Positions 17,238 through 28,102 of a DNA stretch of 64,000 bases are shown in pieces; positions within the stretch are counted from its first letter, which is position 1; each line of letters opens with the position of its first letter. The notes under the pieces are model-generated. The model was not told the DNA's origin and ran no database searches. It was given only the letters and a program-made list of their open reading frames with translations. This DNA comes from Bacteroidales bacterium. Its GTDB lineage: Bacteria; Bacteroidota; Bacteroidia; Bacteroidales; DTU049. The stretch lies in contig JAOAAK010000009.1 in NCBI GenBank assembly GCA_026418905.1, positions 53,238-117,237 of the forward strand. Reading direction: 5' to 3'. The position numbers and the translations under genes are program-made.

Positions 17238-20200
17238 ATGTCGGCATTTGTTCATCTTCACCTACACAGCATTTACTCAGTTCTTGATGGCGCTTGTGAT
17301 ATTAAACGATTATTGAATCGTGCAAAAGAACTAAAAATGCCAGCTGTGGCTCTAACTGATCACGGCAACATGTACGGAATACTAGAATTTTTCCTGCATG
17401 CTAAAGAATATGGAATTAAACCTATTTTGGGAGTTGAGACTTATGTAGCAAGAAAATCCATATATGACAAAATTACTCGTGAAGATAGAAGTGGATTTCA
17501 TCTCATATTACTAGCTAAAAACTACACTGGCTATCAGAATCTATCACAATTGATTACCATTGCGAATCTTGAAGGTTTTCATTATACGCCACGTATAGAT
17601 AAAGAGTTGTTGGAGAAATATCATGAAGGTATCATTGCTACTTCAGCTTGCTTGGGTGGTGAAATTGCATGGTCAATACTACACAAAGGCGAAGATGAAG
17701 CCATGAGAGTTGCAACAGAGTACAAGGACCTTTTTCAGGATGATTTCTACCTTGAATTAATGGATCATGGATTGTCTGATCAGCAAACGGTAAATCGTGC
17801 TATTCTTAACATTTCAAAAAAATTAAACATTAAAGTGATAGCCACCAATGACGTACATTATATTTTCAAGGACGATTTTAATGCTCACAGTGCGTTGATT
17901 AAGATTAACACCAATAGAGAAGACGACGAACAACTTCAATATACAGGTCAAGAATACCTCAAAACTTACGAAGAAATGTATGAGCTTTTCAAGGATATTC
18001 CAGAAGCTTTAAAAAATACGCTTGAAATTGCCGAAAAAGTGGAGGATTATAGCATTTTGCACGAAGTACAATTACCAGAATTCCCACGTCCCTCATCTTT
18101 TAAATCCGATGATGAATATCTAGATTATCTTACATGGAAAGGAGCACGGAATAAATATCAGCATTTATCTCCTGAAATTGAAGAAAGAATACAATTTGAG
18201 CTAGATATCATTAAGAAAATGGGATTTGCTGGTTACTTTTTGATAGTTCAAGATTTTATTACGTATGCTCGGAGTAATGGCATTCTCGTAGGTCCTGGGC
18301 GTGGTAGCGCAGCAGGTTCTATTGTGGCTTACTGTCTCGGCATTACCAACATTGATCCACTTAAATACAAGTTACTCTTCGAGCGTTTTTTAAATGTCGA
18401 ACGCATCTCTATGCCAGATATTGATGTGGATTTCGATGATGTTGGCAGAGATGATGTGATACGTTATGTTGCTGAAAAGTATGGTCATGATAAAGTTTGT
18501 CAGATTGTTACTTTCAATAAGTTAGCTGCACGTTCGTCCATACGAGACGTTGGAAGAATATTAAAACTCGAGCAAAGTATTATTAATCAAGTAGCTAAGC
18601 TTGTTCCTTCGATCCCCAATGCCACTATTGATATGGCATTTCAAAACAAAGACTTTGTTGATCTCTACGAGAAAGATGAAAGAATCAAAAAAATGGTTGA
18701 CATAGCTCGAGTTCTTACGGGTAATGTAAGAGGCACTGGTGTACATGCTTGTGGTGTGATTATTGGCCGAGAGCCCATATGGAAATTTGCACCCCTTGCA
18801 CGCTCGAAGGAATCCATTCTTCCTGTAGTGCAGTATGAGGGAAGTATAATAGAAAAAGTTGGATTACTTAAAATGGACTTTTTGGGACTAAAAACTTTGA
18901 CTATCATTAAAAGAACTCTTGAAATTATCCATGAAAAGTATCATCAACAAATAGATATTGACAAGATTTCTTTTGATGATCAGTTAACTTGGCAACTCTT
19001 TCAGAGAGGAGAAACCATAGGTGTTTTTCAGTTTGAATCTGATGGAATGAGGTCATGGCTCAGGGAATTAAAACCAACTCAAATGGAAGACCTTATCGCT
19101 ATGAATGCACTCTATCGTCCTGGGCCCATGAACTACATACAAACTTACATCAATAGAAAACACGGAAAAGAAAAGGTAGTATATCCCCATCCATTTGCAA
19201 AAGAAATACTTGAAGATACGTATGGCATCATGGTGTATCAGGAACAAATCATGCTTCTTTCCCAAAAAATGGCCGGATTTAGTAAAGGAAAGGCTGATGA
19301 ACTGCGGAAGGCTATGGGGAAGAAGAAAAAAGATATTATTGAGCACCTGGAAAAAGACTTTATTGAAGGTTGTAAGCAAAACGGAATTTCGGAAGATATT
19401 GCTAGAACAGTATATCAAGATATGGCAAAATTTGGCGAATATGGATTTAATCGCTCACATGCCACTGTCTATTCTGTCCTCGCTTATCAGACAGCATACC
19501 TGAAAGCCCATTACCCAGAAGCTTTTATGGCATCATTACTTGATCAAAATCTTACCGATTCAGATTCCATGATCAAATATTTATCGGAAGCCCAAAGAAT
19601 GGGAATTACTGTATTAGGTCCTGATGTAAATGAAAGTGATTTGGGTTTTACGGTTGTTCGGGAAAAAACCATTCGTTATGGTTTGAAAGCTTTGAAAAAT
19701 GTAGGCGAAGCCGCTGCTATGGCAATTATCCAAGAAAGAAATGAACATGGAAAGTTTACTAGTTTGGTAAATTTTTTCAAAAGAGTATCAAAGCTTGTCA
19801 ACAAACGAACCATTGAATCGCTCGTGCTTACTGGTTGTTTGGATAATTTCGGGGCTCACAGAGCACAATTTTTTTATCAGTCATCTAGCAATGAGCCAAC
19901 TTTGCTCGAAAAACTCATGAAATATGGGCAAAAACAAACCGAATCTACGCTTTCTTTGTTCGATACCGTTGATGAGCATTCGACTGAAGATATACAACTA
20001 CCTCTTTGTCCATCTTGGTCAAAGGAGGAAATACTGAAAAAAGAATTTGAAGTAGCCGGTTATTACATTTCAGGACACCCCCTTGATGAATATGCGTCTT
20101 TTATTCATTCATGGGTGGAATATCCACTAAAATACTTATCTGAAAACATAGAAGATATTGAAATTGGCAAATTGCTAATTATCATGGGGCTTGTTACACA

Positions 20201-20741
20201 AGTTCAAAAAAGATTTGACAAAAATGGAGCCTCTTATTTGAGTTTCTCATTAAGTGACTTTTCTGGTCAATATAACTTTAGATTGTTCAAGGAAAAAATG
20301 GAAAGTTTTCAGCATTTAGTTAGGGAAGATGCTAAATTGCTTATTATTGCAAGCATTGAAAATAATCGACAGGGACATGACTTACAGATCTTGCATATCT
20401 CAACCATAGATGAGTTTATACAGTTTGGCATTAAAAAGGTCATTTACCATATACCCCTAAGTAGGGCTAGAAGATCACTTGCTGATCAGATGTTGAATAT
20501 TCTTAAGGAATATCAAGGAAACATCGAATGGGGTATTTTTGTCTATGATGATGAATGGAAAAAAGGAATAGGGACATATCTTTCAACTTATAAAATTTCT
20601 TTTAAGGGAATGGAGGAATTTAAAAAAATGGATTGGGCACAAAAATGTGAAATTTATACGCTAGCTTTGTCCAAACCCATTGAAATAAACACTCAGACAA
20701 AACCAAACATGAGCGAATTCGAAGATGAAAACAGTGAATAA
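17238..20741 (+). CDS. dnaE: DNA polymerase III alpha subunit
   Basis: The 1167-residue replicative polymerase catalytic subunit starts with a PHP domain (VHLHLHSIYSVLDG, TDHGNMYG). The palm carries the catalytic acidic motif PDIDVDFDD, with a GPGRGSAAGS fingers motif just before it. Tandem helix-hairpin-helix and an OB-fold (LLIIMGLVTQVQKRFDKNG) make up the C-terminal third. Length is in the usual DnaE1 range. It acts in the cytoplasm with the beta clamp and clamp loader. The ATG at 17238 gives the exact PHP start. Two small overlapping genes follow after 8 bases, so they may share its transcript. Confidence 0.97.
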   Translation: MSAFVHLHLHSIYSVLDGACDIKRLLNRAKELKMPAVALTDHGNMYGILEFFLHAKEYGIKPILGVETYVARKSIYDKITREDRSGFHLILLAKNYTGYQNLSQLITIANLEGFHYTPRIDKELLEKYHEGIIATSACLGGEIAWSILHKGEDEAMRVATEYKDLFQDDFYLELMDHGLSDQQTVNRAILNISKKLNIKVIATNDVHYIFKDDFNAHSALIKINTNREDDEQLQYTGQEYLKTYEEMYELFKDIPEALKNTLEIAEKVEDYSILHEVQLPEFPRPSSFKSDDEYLDYLTWKGARNKYQHLSPEIEERIQFELDIIKKMGFAGYFLIVQDFITYARSNGILVGPGRGSAAGSIVAYCLGITNIDPLKYKLLFERFLNVERISMPDIDVDFDDVGRDDVIRYVAEKYGHDKVCQIVTFNKLAARSSIRDVGRILKLEQSIINQVAKLVPSIPNATIDMAFQNKDFVDLYEKDERIKKMVDIARVLTGNVRGTGVHACGVIIGREPIWKFAPLARSKESILPVVQYEGSIIEKVGLLKMDFLGLKTLTIIKRTLEIIHEKYHQQIDIDKISFDDQLTWQLFQRGETIGVFQFESDGMRSWLRELKPTQMEDLIAMNALYRPGPMNYIQTYINRKHGKEKVVYPHPFAKEILEDTYGIMVYQEQIMLLSQKMAGFSKGKADELRKAMGKKKKDIIEHLEKDFIEGCKQNGISEDIARTVYQDMAKFGEYGFNRSHATVYSVLAYQTAYLKAHYPEAFMASLLDQNLTDSDSMIKYLSEAQRMGITVLGPDVNESDLGFTVVREKTIRYGLKALKNVGEAAAMAIIQERNEHGKFTSLVNFFKRVSKLVNKRTIESLVLTGCLDNFGAHRAQFFYQSSSNEPTLLEKLMKYGQKQTESTLSLFDTVDEHSTEDIQLPLCPSWSKEEILKKEFEVAGYYISGHPLDEYASFIHSWVEYPLKYLSENIEDIEIGKLLIIMGLVTQVQKRFDKNGASYLSFSLSDFSGQYNFRLFKEKMESFQHLVREDAKLLIIASIENNRQGHDLQILHISTIDEFIQFGIKKVIYHIPLSRARRSLADQMLNILKEYQGNIEWGIFVYDDEWKKGIGTYLSTYKISFKGMEEFKKMDWAQKCEIYTLALSKPIEINTQTKPNMSEFEDENSE

Positions 20742-20749
20742 ATCAACAT

Positions 20750-20962
20750 ATGGTTAAATTTTATTTTGAACAAAACGGTTCAATGATTGAAATGGAAGTC
20801 AAGCCAGAAGGTAATCTGGCGCTTCTAGCTTTGGGTTATGAGGGCGTTTTGGCTTGGAAAGCTGTAAGACGAGCTCATGGCTTGCCTGATATGGCCAATC
20901 CCGAAACACCTTTACATTTTGATGCTATTGACCGAAAAAAAAACAACAATGGAAAAAAATAA
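20750..20962 (+). CDS. Small conserved-looking protein of unknown function (70 aa)
   Basis: I do not recognise this protein. It is acidic-to-basic with a beta-hairpin-like start (KFYFEQNGSMIEMEV), a possible helix (LALLALGYEGVLAWKAVRR) and a lysine/asparagine tail; there is no signal peptide or membrane segment. It starts 8 bases after dnaE and overlaps the phosphodiesterase-sulfotransferase gene by 14 bases, which supports it being translated. The overlap suggests a role with that enzyme rather than with DNA polymerase. Confidence 0.6.
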   Translation: MVKFYFEQNGSMIEMEVKPEGNLALLALGYEGVLAWKAVRRAHGLPDMANPETPLHFDAIDRKKNNNGKK

Positions 20963-23486
20963 AATTCTTCTTATCGGTGTCGATGCTGCAGACTGGAAAG
21001 TCTTAAATCCCATGATAGATGAAGGCTTGCTGCCTACTTTTCAGAAAATTATAGAAGAGGGAACCAGCGGAAATATAATGACGTTGGATCCTCCTCTTTC
21101 ACCAATGCTATGGACCTCTATTGTTACGGGCAAACGAGCTGATAAACATGGGATTCTTGGATTTCTTGAATTAGATCCAATCAGTGCTTCTGTGAGGAAC
21201 ATTTCATCTGGCTCACGAAAGACTCGTACGATATGGAATATTCTTCATTATGCAGGCTATCGGCAAGTTGTCGTCAATTGGTGGCCTAGTCATCCGGTGG
21301 AGCCCATTCGAGGTTATATGGTTTCCCATCATTTTAACACACCTATCATGCGACCTGGTGAGTTATGGAAAGTACCTGCCCATAGTGTTCATCCTCGTGA
21401 AATGGTTGCTGAGTTATCATCCCTTCGAATCCATCCTGCTGAATTATCTGATCAGCACATCCTGCCTTTCATCCCTATGGCTCATAAAGTTAATCAGGAA
21501 GAAACTAACAGCATCGATGCTTTAGCTAAAATAATTGCTGAAAACTCTACAACACATGCTATAGCCACTTACCTCATGGATAAGGAACCATGGGATTTCG
21601 TTGCCATATATTTTGATCTGATTGATCATTTGGGACATGGTTTCATGAGATTCCATCCACCTCGTCATCCATCTGTTCGTATTGAAGATTTTGAGATATA
21701 CAAAGATGTCATACGTTCTGGATATCGTTTTTTTGATATGATGCTTGAACAATACCTCAAAAGAGTGGATAATAATACTCTATTAGTAATTGTTTCAGAT
21801 CATGGCATGTATTCAGATATACTAAGACCCATGAGATTACCTAAATTCAAGGCTGCTCCTGCTCTAGAACATCGTGCACTTGGTATGGTGTGTTTTTATG
21901 GTAAAGGTATTAAAAGGGATGAAAGAGTCTATGGAGCAACATTGCTAGATATAGCGCCAACTTTATTAGCTTATGCCGGAATTCCTATTGGGAAAGATAT
22001 GGATGGACGTGTTCTAATGGAAATTTTTGAACATCCACCACGGGTAGATTACATAGATTCATGGGATCAAGTTGCTGGTGATTTTGCCGAACTTCCTGAA
22101 CATTTTCGATGGACTGATGAAAATCCTATCGAGGCCATAGAACAACTGGTTGCTCTCGGTTATATTGAAAAACCTGATGAAGATGCCATCAAAGCAAGAA
22201 AAAAAATTTGGATAGAAAATCAATTTAATTTGGCACGTGTCTATATCAGTAAGTTTGAATATGACAAAGCTAAGCAAATCCTAGAAGAGCTTGTCAAAGA
22301 TGAATTAGCCACTATTGATATTCATCTAACTCTTTTTCAAGTTTACCTTTCAATTGATCCAAACAAGGCCAATGATATTCTTGAACGGATAAGCAAAATT
22401 GTCGATGATGAGACTGCGTCTATGCTTAATTTTTCGCTAATGAAAGCCAAGGTGTATATGGCTCAAAATAATCTTATAGCTGCGGAAACGATTTTGCTCG
22501 ATATGATAAAAAATAAAAACTTTACACCTTCTACTTTACGAGAATCGGGTAAATTGCTCTTTCAAACAGGAAGATTTAATGACTCTATTAAAGCATATCA
22601 ATATGCCTTGGAACTTAATTCAGATGATCCTCTTGCCTTATTTGGTTTAGCTCAAAATTATTTCATGCTTGGATGGTATGAAGAAGCTTCTGATTATTGT
22701 TTAGATGCTTTGGGGATTTTGTATTATTTTCCCCAAGCACATTATTTGCTGGGAAGATCATTGATGGAATTGGGTAGGTATGAAGAAGCAGCAAAGGCTT
22801 TAGAAAAATTTGTTTCTATGTTGCCAACACATGTTTCGGCTCGTTCATTCTTGATAAAAATTTATCGAGACTTGTTACACAAGCCAGAAATGTGCGAAAT
22901 GCATCAAAAATATGTAGAAGGCTTTTTCAAGGGTAGAATAGTTGTTGTATCTGGCTTACCTAGATCTGGTACCAGTCTCATGATGCAAATGCTCGAAGCG
23001 GGTGGTATGCGAATCCTTACAGATAATTTGAGAAAACCTGATGAGCATAATCCTCGTGGGTACTATGAATATGAACCTGTTAAAAACCTTCACAAAGACA
23101 ATTCTTTCATGAAAGAAGCCATCGGAAAAGCTGTTAAAATAATTGCTCAATTATTGCCATATATTCCACTTGATTATAAGTACAAAATAATTTTTATGCA
23201 TCGAGACATGAACGAAATATTGCAATCTCAGCAAAAGATGCTAGGTAGAGATCCTTCCATTTTTCCTTCAGGTCTTGCCAATATCTTTCAAAAGCAACTT
23301 CAGGTGGTCGACAACTGGATAAAAGAGCATCCCGAATTTGAGATTCTTCATGTCAATCATCAAGACGTTATAAAGCAACCGTTTGCTGTAGCTAGTAAAA
23401 TCAATGAGTTCCTCGATTATTCTCTTGATACGTATAATATGATAAAAGTAGTAGATCCTAACCTTTACCGGAATAAAGCCATATAA
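20949..23486 (+). CDS. Type I phosphodiesterase - TPR - sulfotransferase fusion
   Basis: This 845-residue protein has three modules. Residues 1-about 390 are an alkaline-phosphatase-superfamily phosphodiesterase/pyrophosphatase: metal residue D12 (GVDAAD), nucleophile region PPLSPMLWTS, metal motifs DLIDHLGHG and VSDHGM, and a LLDIAPTLLAYAG closing segment. About 420-650 is a run of TPR repeats. The C-terminal 190 residues are a sulfotransferase with a PAPS-binding loop at 669-676 (GLPRSGTS). There is no signal peptide, so it appears cytoplasmic. The pairing of a phosphoesterase with a sulfotransferase suggests transfer to, or trimming of, a shared glycan or nucleotide-linked substrate; this is inference. 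The ATG at 20949 is chosen over an upstream ATG that lies deep inside the small gene. Confidence 0.85.
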   Translation: MEKNKILLIGVDAADWKVLNPMIDEGLLPTFQKIIEEGTSGNIMTLDPPLSPMLWTSIVTGKRADKHGILGFLELDPISASVRNISSGSRKTRTIWNILHYAGYRQVVVNWWPSHPVEPIRGYMVSHHFNTPIMRPGELWKVPAHSVHPREMVAELSSLRIHPAELSDQHILPFIPMAHKVNQEETNSIDALAKIIAENSTTHAIATYLMDKEPWDFVAIYFDLIDHLGHGFMRFHPPRHPSVRIEDFEIYKDVIRSGYRFFDMMLEQYLKRVDNNTLLVIVSDHGMYSDILRPMRLPKFKAAPALEHRALGMVCFYGKGIKRDERVYGATLLDIAPTLLAYAGIPIGKDMDGRVLMEIFEHPPRVDYIDSWDQVAGDFAELPEHFRWTDENPIEAIEQLVALGYIEKPDEDAIKARKKIWIENQFNLARVYISKFEYDKAKQILEELVKDELATIDIHLTLFQVYLSIDPNKANDILERISKIVDDETASMLNFSLMKAKVYMAQNNLIAAETILLDMIKNKNFTPSTLRESGKLLFQTGRFNDSIKAYQYALELNSDDPLALFGLAQNYFMLGWYEEASDYCLDALGILYYFPQAHYLLGRSLMELGRYEEAAKALEKFVSMLPTHVSARSFLIKIYRDLLHKPEMCEMHQKYVEGFFKGRIVVVSGLPRSGTSLMMQMLEAGGMRILTDNLRKPDEHNPRGYYEYEPVKNLHKDNSFMKEAIGKAVKIIAQLLPYIPLDYKYKIIFMHRDMNEILQSQQKMLGRDPSIFPSGLANIFQKQLQVVDNWIKEHPEFEILHVNHQDVIKQPFAVASKINEFLDYSLDTYNMIKVVDPNLYRNKAI

Positions 23487-23490
23487 TAAG

Positions 23491-23521
23491 TTGCATAATC
23501 CAAAAAAATACCACATATTTG
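23491..23521 (+). promoter_or_regulatory. Predicted promoter for the dipeptidase operon
   Basis: A -33 TTG (23491-23493) is separated by 19 bases from CATATTTG (23514-23521 region), one mismatch from TAnnTTTG. The ATG follows 16 bases later. Spacing fits the Bacteroidota primary sigma factor. Confidence 0.5.
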
Positions 23522-23537
23522 CATAAAATTAGATATC

Positions 23538-24911
23538 ATGAATATACAGGAATATATTGAAATTAATCAAGAGTTTTTTCTTAATAAATTATTTCAACTT
23601 CTGCGGATAGATTCTGTTAGTAGTGATCCTGCAAGAAAACATAAAATGCAAGAAGCCGCTCAGTATTGGGCCGAACTTATAAGGGAATTACATCCCGATA
23701 AAGTAGAAATACATCAAACTTCTGGGAATCCCATTGTTTATGCTGAAAAAATCATCAATACTTCATATCCAACAGTCATTGTTTACGGGCATTATGATGT
23801 TATGCCTGAGGATCCCATCGATCTTTGGGTTAGTCCTCCCTTCGAGCCCGAAATTAGAGATGGGAAAATTTATGCTCGTGGAGCTGATGACGATAAAGGT
23901 CAAAGCTTTATTCATTGGATTGCATTACGTTATTTGCTCGAAGAGAACAAACTTAACTGTAATGTTAAATTTATATTGGAAGGTGAAGAAGAGGTGGGCA
24001 GTACTTCTCTTTCTACATGGCTAGATGAACATAAAGAAAATATTAAAGGCGATGTAGTCCTTGTGAGTGATACGGGAATGATAGCACCCGATGTTCCTAC
24101 CATTACCATGGGGCTTCGTGGGTTGACTTATTTGCAGGTTGAAGTAACTGGGCCTAATCGCGACCTCCATAGTGGTCTTTTTGGAGGAGCTGTGGCAAAT
24201 CCGATCGTTATCCTTTCACATATCTTAAGCCGGATGATTGATCTCAATGGGACGATAACCATTCCCGGTTTTTATGACAAAGTGATGAAAGTGAGCGAAG
24301 AGGATAGAAAAAAATTGAACAAGGTTGCTTTTTCTGAGGATAATTACAAACAGGCCCTTGGAGTTCGTGAATTGTTTGGAGAAAAAGAATATACCGTACT
24401 TGAAAGAACAGGTATTCGTCCATCATTTGATGTCTGTGGCATCTGGGGTGGATATACCGGAGAAGGTGCTAAAACCATTATACCGTCCAAGGCCTATGCT
24501 AAGATTTCTGCACGTCTTGTTCCTTACCAGGATAACAAAGAAATAGCTCAACTCATTAAAGAATACATCGAAAAACTGGCACCTTCATCTGTGACCGTTA
24601 AAGTTGACATTTTACATGGCGGTCAACCCTACGTGATGCCCTCGGATCATCCTGCTTATCTTGCAGCCGAACTGGCTTTGAAAGATGTTTTTGGGAAAGA
24701 TCCTGTTCACCTTCGTTCAGGTGGTAGCATACCTATCATTGCTACCATCGAACAAAAACTAGGTATTAAATCTCTTCTTATGGGTTTCGGACTTGAAAGC
24801 GATGCTGTACATTCTCCAAACGAAAACTTTCCGTTGAACAATTTATGGAATGGAGTAAAAAGTATCGTGGCTTTCTATTTGCATTTTCCCCGCATTATGC
24901 ATGAAAAATAA
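23538..24911 (+). CDS. M20 family dipeptidase (ArgE/DapE/CPG2 type)
   Basis: The 457-residue zinc metallopeptidase has the M20 ligands in order: histidine and aspartate in VYGHYDVMP, the bridging aspartate in [10 protein letters not shown], the catalytic/metal glutamates in EGEEEVGS, and a late histidine in [10 protein letters not shown]. The lid domain is inserted between them. It belongs to the group of cytosolic nonspecific dipeptidases (CNDP/PepV-like) that cleave short peptides for amino acid use. A promoter-like element lies just upstream. It overlaps the next gene by 11 bases. Confidence 0.93.
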   Translation: MNIQEYIEINQEFFLNKLFQLLRIDSVSSDPARKHKMQEAAQYWAELIRELHPDKVEIHQTSGNPIVYAEKIINTSYPTVIVYGHYDVMPEDPIDLWVSPPFEPEIRDGKIYARGADDDKGQSFIHWIALRYLLEENKLNCNVKFILEGEEEVGSTSLSTWLDEHKENIKGDVVLVSDTGMIAPDVPTITMGLRGLTYLQVEVTGPNRDLHSGLFGGAVANPIVILSHILSRMIDLNGTITIPGFYDKVMKVSEEDRKKLNKVAFSEDNYKQALGVRELFGEKEYTVLERTGIRPSFDVCGIWGGYTGEGAKTIIPSKAYAKISARLVPYQDNKEIAQLIKEYIEKLAPSSVTVKVDILHGGQPYVMPSDHPAYLAAELALKDVFGKDPVHLRSGGSIPIIATIEQKLGIKSLLMGFGLESDAVHSPNENFPLNNLWNGVKSIVAFYLHFPRIMHEK

Positions 24912-27900
24912 ATGTTTCATCGTCTGTTTTTTTGTTTTTTTCCAACTATGGCCGCAGTTCTACAATGGCTATGACTTGATTTTTGGACGAAGTCGGACAC
25001 AATACACTCAAAAATATATCTGGAGTCAATGGCGAACATCCCATTTTGACGTTCTTTTTTATCAAGGCGAACGCTCACTTGCTCAATACGTTATTCAAGT
25101 AGCTTATCAAGAAATTAAGGATATTTCTTTCTTTCTCGATTACCTACCTGAAAAAAAATTTTTTTTTATAATTTTTTCAAACAAAAATGACTATTTTTCT
25201 AGTAATGTAGGTTATTCATCGCATGAATCCATTAACACAGGGGGCAAGACCCAAATCGTTAGCAACAAAATTGCTCTTTTCTTTAACGGGAATCATGAAG
25301 ATTTAAGAAGACAAATTAAAGAAGGAATAGCTCGTTCTTTGATTTTTCAATTTCTTTTTGGTGACGATCCTAACATGAATGTAAGACGTTCTCAATCTCT
25401 TTTTGTTCCTCGTTGGTTTATCGAAGGCCTTGTAAGCTACATAGTTAATGGATGGAACATGGATCTAGATTTTCGATTAAAGAATCTTTTGCATCGGAAA
25501 AAATATTTTTCCATTAATCAATTCAAAGAAGAAGAATCTTCCCTGATGGGACATGCTTTTTGGAATTTTCTTCTAACTACTTATGGCAAAAATACAATTT
25601 CAAAAGTTCTTACCTTTCTGGTAGTATCGAGAAGCTACACTACAGCATTATTATATGTTTATGGAAAGAATTTTAGACAACTTCTCAATGATTGCATGTC
25701 CTTCTACAAAACTCGTTGGAAAGAAGAAAAAAACGAATTACCTGTGAGTCAAAAGGTACTAGCTTTTAAACCCAAATTTCACGTATATCAACATCATTTA
25801 AGTCCTGATGGAAAGAAATTGCTGTTTGTAACTGATAAATGGGATAAAAAGAAAATATGGCTCATGGATTTGGATTCTCGGAAGAAAGAAAAAATTTTTA
25901 ATACTGGTAAAAAATGGGTGTTAAACCAAGATTATTCTTATCCTGTTCTGGCATGGCATCCCACTTCTCGAATTGTTGCTTGGATTAATGAGGAAAAACA
26001 AAAACGATATTTGTATTTATACGATCTTGTTGAGAAAAGTTATGAAAAAATAAATATTGAACAATTTCAGAAAGTGTTAGACATTTCGTTTTCGTCCACG
26101 GGTACAACTTTGGTCATGACTGCATTGTTGGATGGGCAAGTTGACCTGTTTCTCTTTTATTTAGGCAGTAATGCTATCAAAAGACTTACTAATGACCAGT
26201 ATGACGAACGATATGCTATGTTTTCACCCGATGATCGGTGGATTTGCTATGCATCTAACAAACCTATAGTTTTGGATTCATTTTCAAACCAATTACAAAT
26301 GCAAAACTATGATCTATTTTTACTTAATCCTGCTTCAAAATTAATGTACAGAATTACTACTACGCAGGATACAAACGAAATCTTACCTAACTGGAATGGA
26401 AATGAAATCTTATATTTTTTTAATGATGAATATGGCTTTCAGAATATTTTTTCAGCTCGTCTAGATAGTGCTATTTTGTTTGTAGATACTGTCTTTCATT
26501 ATCGTTATTTTTTTGTTCAGAAACCAGTCTCGAGGTGGAATTATCCTGTGCTAGAATGGACTTTTAAAATGCCTCAGCATTTGTTTTTGATCCAAACCCC
26601 TAAAAACAAAGAACAGCGCATAATCTCTCATCAGCAAATAAAGTCTTTTCTGGAAACTCCTTCACATGATGTGTATTCCAAACGTTTTGGTGAATCTTCT
26701 AATAAATCTCACATCCAAGAACCATCGTATCAAAAAGAGAAAATTTCTCCATTTAATTCCGATTCTTCTCAGGCAAGTGATACCAATAAAGTAAATATTT
26801 ATGATTTTAAATTTAAAACACTAGCTAAAAATGTTAAACCTTCCGATAATTCTCCGTCATTTAACAATCTATCAACTTACAAGGATACTTTCATTGTTTC
26901 TAGAATACAAAATTATAATGTAGAATATTCGCTTAACAGAGTTACTACTCAAATTGCTTCCGATTATTTGGGGCAAGGATATTTACCTTTTTCGCCAGCA
27001 TATTTGGATGTTCAGCTGCCTCAAACTAATGGATTCATCAAATTTGTTGCTAGTGATTTACTTGAGGATTATCGTATCATTGGTGGAGTTAAGATCAAAC
27101 CATCATTGAAAGGAAATGAATATTTGCTTGCTTACGAAAATTTTAAAAAACGATGGGATTATCATTTTTCGTTCTTGTATTACAATTATTTTTTTAGAAG
27201 CGAAGAGCAGGGAGTTGAACGACATCAAGTAAGCCATTTTAGTGTAGGATCGTCTTATCCATTTTACAATTTGCTGACTTTCCGTTCTTTTTTTATGCTT
27301 CGCTATGACAATGTTGTAAAATTAGGCTATGATGATGCCAGTTTGTTAGATACAGCAAAAAAAGTGTATTGGGGAAGCCTTCGGTCTGAACTTGTATATG
27401 ACAATACTATTCAGGAAATGCCTAATGTTCTCGTGGGTTGGAGGTGGAAAATATTTAGCGAATATTACCAAGGAATTCATAATAAGCTATTGAATTTAGT
27501 TACGTTTGGTGTGGATTTTCGCACGTACTTAAGAATACACAAGACCATGATTTTGGCTCATCGTTTTGCCTGGGGGACATCGATCGGATCAACCAGGCTC
27601 ATGCATTTCTTAGGGGGAACGGATCAGAATATATTTGCAAAGTTCAATTCTAGAACTCCGTTTGATACAACTTACCGGTATGAATTCATGACATTCATCA
27701 CTAATCTTAGAGGATTACCATTGAATTGTCGTAATGGTAATACGTTTTTCGTGCTGAATAACGAGTGGAGGTTCCCTTTTTTAAACGTATTGTTAAGAAG
27801 GCCCTTAGCTTCGAACATGTTGAATAATCTGCAAATTGTAACTTTTTTCGATCTAGGAAGTGCATACGTTGGATTAAATCCTTTCAGTGAAAAAAATACT

Positions 27901-28098
27901 TATAGGAATGAATATGTTGTTCAAAAACCTTTTACAATTGAAATAAAAAATTTTCGTTTCCCTATCGTAGCCGGTTTTGGTAGTGGTCTGAGAACAATGA
28001 TATGGGGGTATTTCATTCGTTTTGATATGGCTTGGGGGTGGGACAATTTTCAATTTACCAAACCTGCTTATCTTTTTTCATTAGGTACAGATTTTTAA
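24901..28098 (+). CDS. Exported degenerate peptidase-MA / TolB-like propeller / outer-membrane barrel protein
   Basis: The 1065-residue protein starts with a signal peptide. Residues about 30-270 resemble the peptidase MA (M1-like) domain, including PRWFIEGL, but the HExxH zinc motif is replaced by KEGIAR, so it is probably not a peptidase. About 280-540 is a TolB/PD40-like propeller ([29 protein letters not shown]). After a low-complexity Ser/Asn linker, the last 370 residues look like a surface-antigen-type outer-membrane beta barrel ending in aromatic F. It likely sits in the outer membrane with the propeller in the periplasm. The function is unknown. Confidence 0.7.
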   Translation: MKNKCFIVCFFVFFQLWPQFYNGYDLIFGRSRTQYTQKYIWSQWRTSHFDVLFYQGERSLAQYVIQVAYQEIKDISFFLDYLPEKKFFFIIFSNKNDYFSSNVGYSSHESINTGGKTQIVSNKIALFFNGNHEDLRRQIKEGIARSLIFQFLFGDDPNMNVRRSQSLFVPRWFIEGLVSYIVNGWNMDLDFRLKNLLHRKKYFSINQFKEEESSLMGHAFWNFLLTTYGKNTISKVLTFLVVSRSYTTALLYVYGKNFRQLLNDCMSFYKTRWKEEKNELPVSQKVLAFKPKFHVYQHHLSPDGKKLLFVTDKWDKKKIWLMDLDSRKKEKIFNTGKKWVLNQDYSYPVLAWHPTSRIVAWINEEKQKRYLYLYDLVEKSYEKINIEQFQKVLDISFSSTGTTLVMTALLDGQVDLFLFYLGSNAIKRLTNDQYDERYAMFSPDDRWICYASNKPIVLDSFSNQLQMQNYDLFLLNPASKLMYRITTTQDTNEILPNWNGNEILYFFNDEYGFQNIFSARLDSAILFVDTVFHYRYFFVQKPVSRWNYPVLEWTFKMPQHLFLIQTPKNKEQRIISHQQIKSFLETPSHDVYSKRFGESSNKSHIQEPSYQKEKISPFNSDSSQASDTNKVNIYDFKFKTLAKNVKPSDNSPSFNNLSTYKDTFIVSRIQNYNVEYSLNRVTTQIASDYLGQGYLPFSPAYLDVQLPQTNGFIKFVASDLLEDYRIIGGVKIKPSLKGNEYLLAYENFKKRWDYHFSFLYYNYFFRSEEQGVERHQVSHFSVGSSYPFYNLLTFRSFFMLRYDNVVKLGYDDASLLDTAKKVYWGSLRSELVYDNTIQEMPNVLVGWRWKIFSEYYQGIHNKLLNLVTFGVDFRTYLRIHKTMILAHRFAWGTSIGSTRLMHFLGGTDQNIFAKFNSRTPFDTTYRYEFMTFITNLRGLPLNCRNGNTFFVLNNEWRFPFLNVLLRRPLASNMLNNLQIVTFFDLGSAYVGLNPFSEKNTYRNEYVVQKPFTIEIKNFRFPIVAGFGSGLRTMIWGYFIRFDMAWGWDNFQFTKPAYLFSLGTDF

Positions 28099-28102
28099 CA
28101 GT

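Noticed and set aside
17193..17261. Longer start for the minus-strand esterase
   Set aside because: The extension would overlap dnaE and bury the lipoprotein signal peptide; the ATG at 17192 gives a canonical signal.
19068..19418. 116-codon open frame on the minus strand
   Set aside because: Lies opposite the polymerase core of dnaE.
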